This document shows, piece by piece, positions 46,130 to 58,400 of a stretch of 64,000 nucleotides of DNA (position 1 is the first letter of the stretch; every line of letters begins with the position of its first letter). The notes under the pieces were generated by a model that worked only from the letters and a program-made list of their open reading frames with translations, ran no database searches and was not told where the DNA came from. The position numbers and the translations under genes are program-made. This DNA comes from Reticulitermes lucifugus (taxonomy: Eukaryota > Arthropoda > Insecta > Blattodea > Rhinotermitidae). The stretch is taken from assembly GCA_026260175.1 (NCBI GenBank), contig JAKCWW010000822.1:18116-82115 (forward strand), given 5' to 3'.

Positions 46130-46302
46130 CGATGATAAATTTGAATTTCCGCAAGATAACTTAGTACAAATCGCCAATGTAAAATTTTAGGAAAATTCTT
46201 CCAGTGGGAGTCGAGTTGTGCCATTAGGAGCGACGGACTAAGGCCAGACGGACGTGACTGAGCTACTCGTCGCATTTAGCAATTTGCGAAGCCGTCTAAA
46301 GC
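46130..46302 (+). repeat. Repeat R, partial copy
   Basis: TTCCAGTGGGAGTCGAGTTG (46199-46218) matches CTGTCCAGTGGGAGCCGAGTTG of copy 1. It is followed by GGCCAGACGGACGTGACTGA in place of the long GACAG tract and by GCAATTTGCGAAGCCGTCTAAAG, the expected end. Confidence 0.6.
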
Positions 46303-47477
46303 GTAGACTGCAATTCGTTTTATTTTACCATAGACTACATTAATGTTTTGGGATTTAATTCCACAGTAATACCGTTTAGTTTAATTCATTAAGTACCTGC
46401 AATTTACATACTTTACCTTTTTCACTTTCTAGTACTTTATTTAAAGGCGCTCTTAATTTTTAATTACTAAGATTATGTAGTGTCGATGGTAGATAAAAAA
46501 TATAAGTACGTTGCCTTGACGGAATGATACTAACCGGGAAAATCCGGGTGAATCGAAGAAAAATCTATCCCAGTATCTTTGTCTATCAGAAATCCATAAA
46601 TAGACGGCCTCGGAACTGAACCTGGGTCCCTGAGGTAAGAAGCGGAAATAAGAATGTTGGTAAGAATAAAATGGTTACTAGAATTAGAGCTGCTGAACTA
46701 AAACCCTTTACACTGTGCCAAGCAACAGGATTAGACCTGAAGATGAAGGCTTGCAGACGGAATTAAAGGGGACACTTATTCCACAACTGCAGAAGGAAAC
46801 CAGTCAGAGAAAAATGGATTGCCTGAAGAGAAAGAAACCTGACCTTTCAGTACAAATATTAAAATATTTGTGTGAAGCTGGAATACGTTTAAGAGTATAG
46901 TGTGAAGGCAGAAGATGAGTTTATTAATCACTGACATAATATTAAGCAAAACCGAAAAACATGGTGCAGTTATGTTCATCCATAAAGACAAAACACTGAC
47001 AAACCTGTGTAAACTCGAGGACACGGATAAAAGAACTCGCAGACTTATACGATGACAAGAGTAAAGAAGTTAAAGTAGCCTTTTGGTTTTTCTTAATTAA
47101 AGTAGCCTATTCATTGGCGTAGTTAACCATAAAATTTAATTAAGAAGTATGAGGTGGGCGAGTATCGTAGCACGTTTTGAGATGAAAATAAACATAATAT
47201 TTTATTCCAAGTACATGCAGGCAAGATAATAGGAGTATTTAAAATACGGCAAAGAAGTGGGGTAATGTTTGTATAAGTCTTGCATAAATACGTTGTGACA
47301 ATATGAAATGGATTTGCATATGATTTGGGATAAGTATCAGATGTGCTGGATTTTAACACTACATACAAGATGGGAAATGTGTTAAATTGCTGAATGGAAA
47401 TGTACAGAAAAGTCTTATTTTAATGTTTTACAAAATAACCTCGCAGTGTTCAGACACTAATGAATCTCTATATACAG
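46303..47477. other. Nothing recognised
   Basis: A 61-codon plus frame (46715-46900) is charged and lacks a known domain. A weak tRNA-SINE-like CGGAACTGAACCTGGGTCC sits near 46612, too isolated to call. Confidence 0.45.
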
Positions 47478-48018
47478 TCGTGTTCCGACAAATGTACACG
47501 CTTTATTATCTGTTATTTAATACAGTTTATATTAACATTAGTCCAACATATTTCGAACTATGTTAGTTCATCTTCATGGACTCAATTGTTTATTACACTA
47601 GCTATAGACGTATGGTACTCATTAAAATATATAATTTAGTAGATAAAATGTCGCTAACTGTGTTGAGTTTGTGGTCACTGAAAACAATATTAAAACATTT
47701 TTAAGCTAAAATATTTAAGGTACAATCAACATTATTAAAATTATATGATGTTTATGTTAGGTAGAACAGCTGTTGAAATGTTACACTGTACATAACTGTA
47801 TCTGCTGCTTCGTGTTCACCATTTGTTTGTTAGTGATGTACTAAACTTACTGTGCCCGAACAGGAGTATATATAGGTCAAAGTCACGTCTATAGCTGCTG
47901 TAATAAACAATTGAGTCCCTGAAGATGAACTAATATAGTTCGAAACATGTTGGACTATTTTTAATATAAACTATATTAAATAGCAGATAATAAAGCGTGT
48001 ACGTTTGTCGGAACACGA
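47478..48018. mobile_element. Inverted-arm element with hammerhead-like core
   Basis: Two 134-bp arms (47478-47611 and 47885-48018) are inverted copies with about ten differences, ending TCGTGTTCCGACAAA. Each arm carries CTGAAGATGAAC, a short AT-rich loop, GTTCGAAAC and ATGTTGGAC (right arm 47919-47955). The GAAC/GTTC pairing followed by GAAAC resembles the stem II and GAAA part of a hammerhead ribozyme, but the CUGANGA box is not canonical. A related single arm is at 59090-59210. The 273-bp interior has no coding frame. It could be a MITE or a non-autonomous Penelope-type element with inverted terminal copies. Confidence 0.75.
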
Positions 48019-50580
48019 TTTTATATAATCAAGAAAATGTACGGTACAAATAACATAAATTAATGAATCTCATCTCTTACGTAATATGCCTGCTACTAAT
48101 ACATTTGTTTCAGCCGTCTGAAAGTTGCCACCTCTCTGAATAGCTGTACAATTCAGGAGCAAAGATGTGCCAGAGGGAATGCTTTCACACCAGCGCTCCT
48201 AACGGCTGAACTGTCCCCCACATCGGATTGCCCATTATTCGTGGCATGTTGTTTCCAAAGCTTGAGTGAGTATTTTATTAGCGCGTTATATTCACCGACG
48301 TTTTCAACAAACCGCTGCGACCCAAGGGACGAGTAATATGCATTCCATGGCATTTAAATGGCTCACTTGCTGGTTTTAAACAGTTTCAAAGGAAAATGCT
48401 TGAAAGACAACTGGATTCGGGTTAGCAAGCAGATTTGTGCAGAACAAAGACAGAATTTAACACTGATAGCTTTCTAAGGCTGACAGAAAAAGAAAGCGGT
48501 GCCTGGAGTAGAACTTTTGGTTTAATGAATTTTCAGCTCTTTAGGTTATATAGTGTTGAGAGACAGGCAGACATGAGTTGTGAAGAGTAAGGATTTGGCG
48601 TGGAGTGGCTGTAGTCTATTTGAACGTAGTGTTTTCTTGCAGACTGTGGAAAAGTGATATTCACTCAGACCACAAAATAATGCGACAGAGATTGGAACCG
48701 GCGTAGTGCTACTGAAAACGAACTAAGTAAAACATCCGACAACATAACTTGTGTGAAACAGATAACCTATTTAATAACTAGTTCCATAAGCTAACCAGTT
48801 GAATTAGCTTACTTAATTTCCTTTTTCTTTAAACCTCTGAGAGAATGTCCCTTTAATATAAGGAATAACCAGATATTCTATAAAATACCAAAATTAACAC
48901 TTTAACAATAACAAAATAACCTATATACGGCGGAGAAGAGAGATTATACAAGGCTCTGGGGGGGGGGAGCCAAAAATACGTAGAGTGCTTGAAAGACCAA
49001 GGTTTAGATAAAAGGATAATAATGAATTGGTTCTTAAATAAAAAAGCCAAGAGGATACAGACCGCATTTGTCTGTCTCTATAAAGATAACATGGAAGCCT
49101 GTTCTACACATGGCAACGAAATTTTTGGGGTTCATAGAATGCGAGTCATTTTATTAACAACTGACAACCTATCAGTTTCTGATGAGGGGACTTGCTCCAC
49201 AAAGATAACTGATTAATTAGTGATACTCTCAAATAGCAGAACGAACACAGTTTGTTAGAGTAAGGAATATCAGCGCATTGCTAGTGTCGGCTGGTGCATA
49301 TACGGGAATGTTCCCACTGCAGCGGCAGCTGGCGCTTCGCGGTGTAAACACGATAAGGTCGATACAAAAAGAGAAACCATATTGAACAGGGTCACGTGTA
49401 CTTGCGTGTCGTGATTGATGGATGCAAGAAATCAAGCGTCGATAGTGTCCTGTTTTGCGGTACAGAGAGGTATGCGGGGGCTAAGGTCACCAAACTGACG
49501 TACACAGTTAATAAGGCAACGCAAAAAAAGGAGCATCAGGGGCAGGAAGGATTAATGAAAGAAAAAGATATTTAAGGAAGAATGTCAGGAATAAATAAAT
49601 GAGAAAAGAAAGGAAGTAGTAAAAATGCGATTTTAGCCCAAGAGTTTTATATATTGTGCCCACTAATCGGTGCGGAAGGGATTTTGGAAGAAGAAGAAGA
49701 TCGTAACGAACTCTGAAGGTTTGTAAGAGGTCCGCCGCAAATATTCAGCATGAAATTAAACCCTCGTATTAAAGAGATGCTGTTGGTCGCAACACTTTTC
49801 CAACCAAGCAAAATTCTGCGTCTAATCAAGGACCTTACAAAGCAGAGCTCCAAATTGCAAGACATGAAATGAACACGTAGCGCAGACCGTATTCCTAATT
49901 ACAGGGACACAGATTGGTCCCTTAATCAGCAAGTGTTGTGTTGTGAAAGCTTTACTTATACAATTCATTTGCAAGGGCAAGTTATTGATACAAAGTTACG
50001 AGAGTTACCATTAACTCTTTTAAGACTAATATGAGCCTACATGAAATATAAAAACTCATTTCGTACCTCACAGAGAACCCGGTGTGCTTCTACTAGAAGA
50101 ATAATTGTCAAATTCTGTGAAAGAAAATATTTGCAGTTTATTGTAAGAATCATTTTGAAAATGCAAATAAATTCTGTGGGTTAAGTGCTGTTTTTATTTA
50201 AATCTAGTGGTATATGCAGTAACCTCTATAAGTATTAAACATGCAATGAAAATAAATATTCGTCGTTCGAATGAAAATTTTAACCTGAAGCTGGAATATT
50301 GTCTATCCCTCTCATGAAGATGGTGACTGTATTACAGAAAGGATAAAGTTGTCCTTTTTCATTAAGAGATGTGTTATGCAGCTGCGGAGGTTAAGGTCCA
50401 GTCATTCTTAACCTGTGCAGCAGATGGAAGAAATTTCTCGGTTCCCGCTTCGTCAACTTGATCCCTGAAGAAGAAACTACAGTTACAAATTGTATAAGAT
50501 ATTTGGTTGGGCTGTTGAATGGGCGTAGATGCCCTAAAGAAAACAATTTTTCGCCGCTGTTGGAAATTAAAATCCAATTA
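48019..50580. other. No gene recognised
   Basis: A GC-richer part at 49250-49490 breaks the AT-rich background but has no convincing frame. A G-run is at 48958-48967. No transposon or RNA signature was seen. Confidence 0.45.
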
Positions 50581-50771
50581 GAGTCGACCTCGGTTGTAAC
50601 GTCATGAAAGGGACTGAATACTTTGTGTCGTTATAAACGAGTGTTGTTATAACCGACTAGTATACTCGTAGTGTTATGGTAAACAGTGAGGAACTAATTG
50701 CTACCACAGAATATCTGATGCTACAGACGTAGTGTCACATAAACCGATGTCATTTTAACCAGGTTCGACTG
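50581..50771. mobile_element. Pogo/Tigger-type MITE
   Basis: The left end GAGTCGACCTCGGTTGTAAC and the complement of the right end, CAGTCGAACCTGGTTAAAA, form terminal inverted repeats. TA flanks both ends (50579-50580 and 50772-50773). The interior repeats the motif in GTCGTTATAAACGAG and GTTGTTATAACCGACTAG. The 191-bp size, the CAGTCGAACCT-type termini and the TA duplication fit a non-autonomous pogo/Tigger derivative. It has no coding capacity. Confidence 0.65.
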
Positions 50772-50773
50772 TA

Positions 50774-51587
50774 TTCATCCTGCAGTCACTCTAGTGACTG
50801 TGCTATTCTTTCTCACATAGTTGCAACACTTACAGTAAGTGAGGAGGAAGACTTTTCCATTAATTCAACTGCAGTTTAGTGTTAATGAGAAGTCTGTTAT
50901 TTTTCTGAGTCACTGAAAGGTTCCGATCGTTTCGTAATATCATTTGGTGACGTAGAGAGCCAACAAAGTTAAAACCAAGTCAGAAGATTGGAGATTGTAT
51001 GCTGCATTTAACGGAATTAATTCACAAACTTTTGTGATGCTCACAGCTCAGTTACATGGAGAACGAAACTTAAATAGCAATAAATGCAAAGACGGAGCAA
51101 ACCAAAGGGACTGGGAATGAGAATTACTTTTCTTTGAATTCATCTGGAACTTGTTGTTACAAAAACTTTAAGACCTACGTCAGAAGACATCAAAGCAAAG
51201 ACTCTGACCCTTTGAGCAAATGGCTGAACTCATTAAAAGCGAAGGGTCTGCAGTTCCCTCTTAAGATCTAGCTGATTTTGTATGATGACCCAGTGTTATT
51301 ACACTGGAAACTGTACACAGTTCTAATTCTGCTGTCACTCAGTCACTCACTCACTCACTCTCTCTCTCTCTCTGCACATACAGGCCTGTGCCGTAACTGT
51401 TAATTCCACGGCGATTCAATTAACTGAATAGCCCAAAGTCTAAATACACACAGGATACTTTTACTGTACGTTTTGCCTTCTCTTTTATAGCTTTGATTCT
51501 GCTATGGGCTTTGAAATTGTAAGAGATTTCCCTGTCGAGGATGCGATAAATTTACTATTTACCACTCGTAACTCCATTATATACTGC
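50774..51587. other. No gene recognised; TCAC/TC repeat
   Basis: The only clear feature is the simple repeat at 51335-51373. Confidence 0.45.
51335..51373 (+). repeat. (TCAC)n(TC)n microsatellite
   Basis: GTCACTCAGTCACTCACTCA followed by CTCACTC and a TC run. Confidence 0.9.
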
Positions 51588-51868
51588 TAAGGTAGAGGTC
51601 ACCCTGTAACGTGCCAATGCAGGCACAGATGGTAAGTAGGGGTAAAGCTCTATCAATTCTCAACCTCGGCGCTAGAAGCTGATGATTGGCAAACGTCATC
51701 CTCCAGTTGCTTTACTTCCTGGAATAAACCCCGATACCCATTGTAGGGGAGGCTATGTTGGCTGCAGAGCCAGTAAGTAGAGGAGAAAATTTACTACCGC
51801 CGGGTTCGAACCCCGGACCGTCAAATCTGCAGCCAGTCAGTACACCGACTATGCTGTCTCGGCTCATA
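51588..51868 (-). mobile_element. SINE-1 copy, full length
   Basis: The tail at the left is AAGGTAGAGGTCACCCTG, then GGTAAGTAGGGGTAAAGCTC, CTCAACCTCGGCGCTAGAAG, CCCCGATACCCATTGTAGGG. The head at the right is GCCGGGTTCGAACCCCGGAC (perfect B box) followed by GCAGCCAGTCAGTACACCGA, CTATGCTGTCTCGGCTC. Confidence 0.85.
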
Positions 51869-52198
51869 TTATGTACTCCAAACAATATAAAATAGTCGTA
51901 CTGTCGACGTGCTAATCAAGATCGTTCATAGGGTTGCTGGATATTACTCATCTCTCTAACATTTAGATCCACTCCATTTATGCACTACCACTTCTAGGAC
52001 TGATTATTCTTCTCTCCGAGATTTCATCAGCACGTGATTTAAGTCAAAGATATTCGTATTTCTTCCTTTCTTCTCCTGGAACACCCATCTATACATATTT
52101 TAATTTTTTTATCCCATCACATCTTGTCTGAAAATTGCGGGTCTGTTTCGTTTTGGGACGCTTCCTTTTATTCCTCCAGAGTCAGCTCAATTGGAAGA

Positions 52199-52471
52199 AC
52201 ACAGTGGTAGGCGGTTAGTTTAGCTGGCGGTACGTATCAACAGCTGTCATATGGTTAACGAGCCACGCATCTGCAGTGATATACAAATAACACAGTGGTA
52301 GGCGGTTAGTTTAGCTGGCGGTACGTGTCAACAGCTGTCATATGGTTAACGAGCCACGCATCTGCAGTGATATACAAATAACACAGTGGTAGGCGGTTAG
52401 TTTAGCTGGCGGTACGTGTCAACAGCTGTCATATGGTTAACGAGCCACGCATCTGCAGTGATATACAAATA
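52199..52471 (+). repeat. 91-bp unit, three tandem copies
   Basis: Units start with ACACAGTGGTAGGCGG at 52199, 52290 and 52381, giving an exact 91-bp period and 273 bp in total. The only difference I see is GTACGTATCAA in unit 1 versus GTACGTGTCAA in units 2 and 3. Each unit contains TTAGTTTAGCTGGCGGTACG, CAGCTGTCATATGGTTAACG and AGCCACGCATCTGCAGTGAT. Near-identity points to recent amplification or homogenisation. Confidence 0.95.
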
Positions 52472-54927
52472 TAATATTCAATTCGAGCCTCTAATTTGTG
52501 CACAGAAGAAATTAAGGATGGATTAGGCCTACCTACATGAGGGGTGTTATTTAATAAGAAATATTTTATACTCAACTCTACAATATATGGTCCATATCTT
52601 TTGCAGCTATCCTTTTAAGCCATATGCATAAAGCAAGTTTACACGGAAAGCGAATAATTCTGGCATATTTTTTTGCAATTTGAAAGCGTTTCCGCTGGCC
52701 AGTTTGTAAGTGTTAGTGGGACAGACGTGTAGTCACCCCTGGATTAAGATCTGGGTGATAGGAACAGAATGTCTGTGTTCAGAGGGAAAAACAAGTCTCA
52801 TTTGCTTTAGTACGCGAATAAGCTTCAGGCGTTCACACTTTGTCGTCACAATACAAACTACATGTAGCAAGGAAATTGACCATGTAGACCTACTAACATC
52901 GTGCTACAGAGTTCATAGCCGGGCTTATCGGATCACTGTAGCGACCGGCACTGGCTGTTACAAAACATAGCCAGTTTTATTTGATTATCAGTGAAAATGT
53001 TGAACATGTGGATATCATGTGACTATTATGATTGTGGTCTCTGATTTGTGTGGACTGGCGGACACCAATTTCAATTCTATCAAATTTTACGTTTAAAAAT
53101 GTGGTCTTTACTCTTTTGTCTGGCGTTTATTTATAGCAGGTACAAAGCCAATTAACAGCACTGTTATTACACTGCGTAAAATAATTAGTTATCTTGTTGA
53201 CATTCATCTCATCAACCATACATAAAGGCACTATTTGTGTCTCGTATTTTACGGCAAGCTACAAAACTGAAGTTAAAATTTTTGACACATTTGTTGGATG
53301 ACAACTCTCTATTACTTTGCACTTAGAGCATAGAACATTAAGACTGATAATTTCTTTATGAATTTCATGAGAACTCTGGGACATACTTGATGACGTGTAC
53401 ATAATTAGATGAAACTAATATTTCCCATCTACTTTTTACATATGTATTTGTACATATAAAGAAAAAAATTATAATTTTCCTGCCCTATGATTTGCATCTG
53501 TAATAAAGTAAAGAAGAATAAGCGCTGTGAACTCCTAAAGAAATCCTGTAACATAGGACAGCTTTCCTTTACATATTAGTGTGTTGCGCTTTCCGATCTT
53601 ATCTCCGTCTCAGTATTAAGAACTAGGAATTCCAAAACCTTTCCCCCTTAGAATTTCATGTACGTTTCTTGTTTATACATTAAAGGGCAAGTCGTGTCAA
53701 TAGTAATCTCACTTAATTCCCATCTTAACATTTCTATGAGATTTGTAGCAGTCACAAATTTTCTCCTTATGCAGTATCATCATCTACACCTTACTTATTT
53801 CTCCCTGTCAAAATTTCCTCTATCATTTTGTGTTCAGCTATATTCTACTTGTAACTTATCTTCTTCCGTTAGGAACACACAACAAAGTAGGAAACCATTT
53901 GCATATTAATTTCAATAAAGCTGTGTACAAACTTGCCTTGTGGAATTTCAGCTGTGAAATTGTGACAGACATTTTATATTCATGGACACACTTTAGCTCC
54001 TTTTGAAATCGCTTGAAACTTTGAGTTTTCCTCTTACTAGGCAAGCTATTTAAACTCCTCCCAATATCGATTTTTTTGGGGGGGGGGGCTTCAATGATAT
54101 CTGCCTCTCAAGGCGAACTTAAATTATCATTGGGTTGCAATAATAAAAACATCCAGTTTTTATTACTGTATTACTCTTAATATAAGTTATCTGGTGCTAA
54201 ATAAAGCAATTACACTGTAAGTACTGGCATTTTTACAGTAAATTCATTCTAAATTAATCGAAATCTTTCATGCTGTTTCTAATGCTTGGAATTTCTTATG
54301 CACAAAGGAAACTTAAGTGTTTTGTCTAAACAGATAAACAGATGGTTGTGATGAGAGGAGCGAATCAGGCAGGTGATACCATGAAGGTGTTGAAAGAAAA
54401 TACGACCACAAACAAACAATAATTATAACACTATCCACGCGATATGTATAAAAGTTTTACAGTAACTTGTTTTATGAATGGCAAGACTTTACTTAAGTAC
54501 CTCCACAAAACATAGTACTTGATGAGTAGCTAATAGTCGTCCAGCTACTCGAGAAATACCCTCTTTTGAAAAACGCCGTAATTTTAAAAGAGCTCGATAG
54601 GAGATACTAAATATTAAAATAAGGAGTGGATAAACACGTACTAAGAAAGGTACATAACTTAAAATCGTAGTTGAAAGGTACTCATAATATTACCCAAATT
54701 CGTTCCTTGAGATTTTGTGTAGTAGGTACCTCATTAGTTTTAATGTAAATACAAGAGACAAATGAATATCGTTAACATCAAACGTATGAGAACATGTTTA
54801 AAGAAAGGGAATAGCATGGAACTGAAAAAATAGAGCTTCTCTCTCTCCCTCTGTAGTGTACATAACATGTGAGAGATAATTATTTTGCTTTTTTTTCAGT
54901 ACACACTAAATTGGCCAATGTGACTGC
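52472..54927. other. Nothing recognised
   Basis: The plus frame 52710-52970 (86 codons) and others have no recognisable domain. A T-run plus G-run lies at 54071-54088. Confidence 0.45.
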
Positions 54928-55455
54928 TTTTAGGCGCCTTCCCAAAATTATTAAAGGCGACTATTAGCTTTGTCCTGTCTGTCTGTCTCTCTGTCTGTTC
55001 GCATGGAACAACTTGGCTCCCACTGGACAGATTTTCATAAAATTTGATATTTGAATATTTTTCGAAAATCTCTCGAGAAAATTCAATTTTCATTAAATGT
55101 GATAAGAATAATTGGTGGTAGTTTACCATGAATTCCTATGTACATCTATCTCTCTGAATTTTTCTTAGAGTGGGAAATGTTTCAGACAAAAGTTGTAGAA
55201 AAAGTCAAAATACACATTTTATATTCAATAAATGTTTTCCAAGATTGTGTCATTTATGAGATAATGTGGAAGAATACCTTAGACAGACAAGCCACAAAAG
55301 AAAATATAATGCTATGCAGAGAAGATGCGATTAGCACGCAGAATACCTAAGACAAGAATACAGACACGCAATCATAATATTTAATACTTATTGCATTTCC
55401 ACGGCAACAATGGTTATGGGAAAGAGCCACAACTTTACGTTATATGTACATTGCC
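54928..55455 (-). repeat. Repeat R, full-length copy 3
   Basis: Best-preserved copy with copy 1. TTTTAGGCGCCTTCCC at the left is followed by the CCTGTCTGTCTGTCTCTCTG tract (54976-54995), CTTGGCTCCCACTGGACAG, TTTTCGAAAATCTCTCGAGA, CATGAATTCCTATGTACATC, GAGATAATGTGGAAGAATAC, TTTCCACGGCAACAATGGTT and GTACATTGCC at the end. Confidence 0.8.
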
Positions 55456-58400
55456 TCTCTTGTTATTTTAGCTACACTTCTGGTTTCTGTTCCTTTATTT
55501 ATTCCTAGGCATAAAACGTGAAATTTATGTTATACAAAAATATAGGATGGACACAAATTAGAGAAGTGCTGTTACTGATGCTTAGTGTCCCACTGTGAAT
55601 AGCTCGATCTCACAGGAATTGCTAGGCAGGGTAACAATGACGTCATAATTGTACCTGATTTTAAAATTAGTGCAGTATAACATTTTAGCCTGTAGCAGCA
55701 AATTAACCCGCTTAAAAGTGACTCCACAATTTCCAACATATTGAAATTAAACATGCAACATTTACTTCCTTCTTAGTGCTTTTAATTTTGAGTAATTTTA
55801 TAACGCTGTTTGTTACAGCTTCTTAGCGCACGCTGCCGGAAAGAACTTAATGAAACATAAGTAACAAATATAGGTACTGTTTATCCTGTGGCGCGCAAAT
55901 ATTTTTTCTCTTGATTTGGCCCTCTTACCCAAACGTTTGCTCACCGCTGCCCTACAGATATCTCCGAACTGTCAAAGACAGTCGGTTTGATTGCTCTAAG
56001 AACCTAAAGTGTTTCTCTCTTGTGTGAAGCTCTGTGTCTCGAAGAACCAGAGGGCATCTTGAAGGACCAACTAATGTAAAGTTGTAGGGAAAACAGAGCA
56101 TTCTGCTACGGCAGGGTATGTTACAAGCTGAGTGCACCTACTTCAAGAGCAGTATCGTTCTGTTGAAATAACAGTGCTTTATTAAGAGAACTATTTGTGA
56201 GGCTATGCAGTACAAAGTTAACAGGGAAGAAACTTACCGACTTTTTTAATCCTGCAAAAGTCTACTTCAGATGCTCAAACAGCAAAAAAAAACGCCATGA
56301 GTATCTTAAGTCATGGCGAAATGCTCAGCCTGTTAAAATGAAAATTTTAGTGACATCACGTGCAAATACACAAAAAAAAAATCAAGTAAAGTAGCTGAAA
56401 ATCTGTTAGTTTGAATAATTTATTTGATACCTCTGAGTACTACTCAAATTCTTCAGTCATGCAATTTAAGAACACCAAATCATAACGTATAAGAAAGTAA
56501 TAAATCCTATTCTTAATAGTTCAGCAGCAGTATCAGTGAAATTACAGGCATCAAGAATTTCATTTCTTTTCTTTAGCACAGACAGCAGTAAACTTATTGA
56601 CTAAAATCCGACAGGCAAAGTTCTCCTCAAAAGACTCATAGTCACTTAACTGCTCAATATATGGCCCATCTTTTATCAAACATGAAAGTTTATGGCCGCC
56701 TTCACAAACCCTACGAATGGACCATAATCTGAGCCACATAAATTCCCGCAGACATTCAGATCACAAATTTGTAGTATTGCGAACTCTGTGTATTTATATT
56801 TCAAACGTTTATAAATAACCAAAAGAATACACCATTTCAGGTAAATTATACCTGACAGTCTATATTGTATATACTGCAACATGTTTCGATATATATGTAC
56901 GCTACACTCATGGCTCCAAATGATTTTTAAAACTGCCTGAAGATGGATTTTTAAGAACAGAAACAGATTGAATTATATATTTTATACACTAATAGGTAGG
57001 TCTATATTTTTGTAATATGATATATTGTGTTTGTTATTTGAAAACTCAGATCACATTAAAAGATGCGATTTAATAGGAACCTCCAAATTATTCCTGCACC
57101 TTGCAAGCAGTCTATTACTTTCGGGTTTAAAGACTGGCATTTTTTGCCTTTCGCTCCTCTCTGCTAAGCGCGAAAAAGTCACGCCCATTTCATCTCTCTT
57201 GATGTGGTCGCTCAGATGTTATTTGATTAAGAGTACAAAGCACGAAAGTTGAAATTTTCACCATCGTCTCATTTTCTCTCCATTGGGTCCAGATAGTCTT
57301 AATTGCACACTGCTGTCAAACTTTCTCACTACATGCTCGTCCCTTAGAGCAAGATAACAAATTAAAAAAAAAGAAAGAATTATAATATGCTACACTTTTA
57401 TCTTTAAAGTTTCAGTCATTGGGCAGTAAAATGAAGTAATTAGTACCTTAATTTAGCATACATTCTAAAGAGCAGTATGGTATTAAAGGGACAATGAACG
57501 TAAATTTGTTTCAGGTTCAGTTCTGACGTAAGTATTCTCCCGAATTTAATTCAATCCCCCTGATAAGGAAGGCAAAATTTTGTTCCGACAAATTAGAATC
57601 AACTTGTGACTGTACAGGTCTAATAATAGGAAGACAATCTTTAATTAAATTACACTTTTTACTGTTTTCTAATATTCTTATTCTTCTGTGCTGCGACGGA
57701 TTAAAATTTAACATCCTTTACTGTGCACAAACCATAATTTTATAATCTAGAATCAATGGACGAGGAAAAAGGATAACATATCACCAAATAAATGTTGTTC
57801 TGAAGCCTTTCATTGTTACTTTCATAATACCAGAAAAGATGAATTTTTGAGTAGGGCCTATATCTGATTTTCCATTAGGCTTTGTTCATTTTGCAATATT
57901 AACTTAGTGCTTTAGGATCAGAATCGGTAAAGTTGTGCGATGCATTACCATTATGATCTGCATATCTCCACGATACTTGTGACTAAACAGTTGTAATCCG
58001 ACCGATATCTGAATCTGGTATTTCTGAGGTATAGCCTGGACTAACTGCTGATCCACTTTAAAGTATAGGTGATTTTCAAGCAGTACAGACACATTCTGTG
58101 CCAAGCAAATCCCATCATTTCAATTGTAATCAGTCTGTAAAGTAATGAAGAAATCTGAATGGGTGCCTGAAAGGGACAATAGTTAAAGCACGCAGAGCGG
58201 TGTTAAAGAACAGGTAGGTCGTGCGTAAAGGAAACACATACAATTTAAGTCTAAACACACAGCGATATTCATATATTTACTGGCATTGTGCACAATTTAA
58301 TACATGTCATTCTACAGAAAAAATGTTACTGTAGATTTTGGCGTCACTGATTCAACAGAAAACGGCCAAGCCCTGCGAGCTTGGTGGCATTCTTCCTATG

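Noticed and set aside
46545-46640. Another SINE head near CGGAACTGAACCTGGGTCC
   Set aside because: A single weak B-box-like word without matching body or tail.
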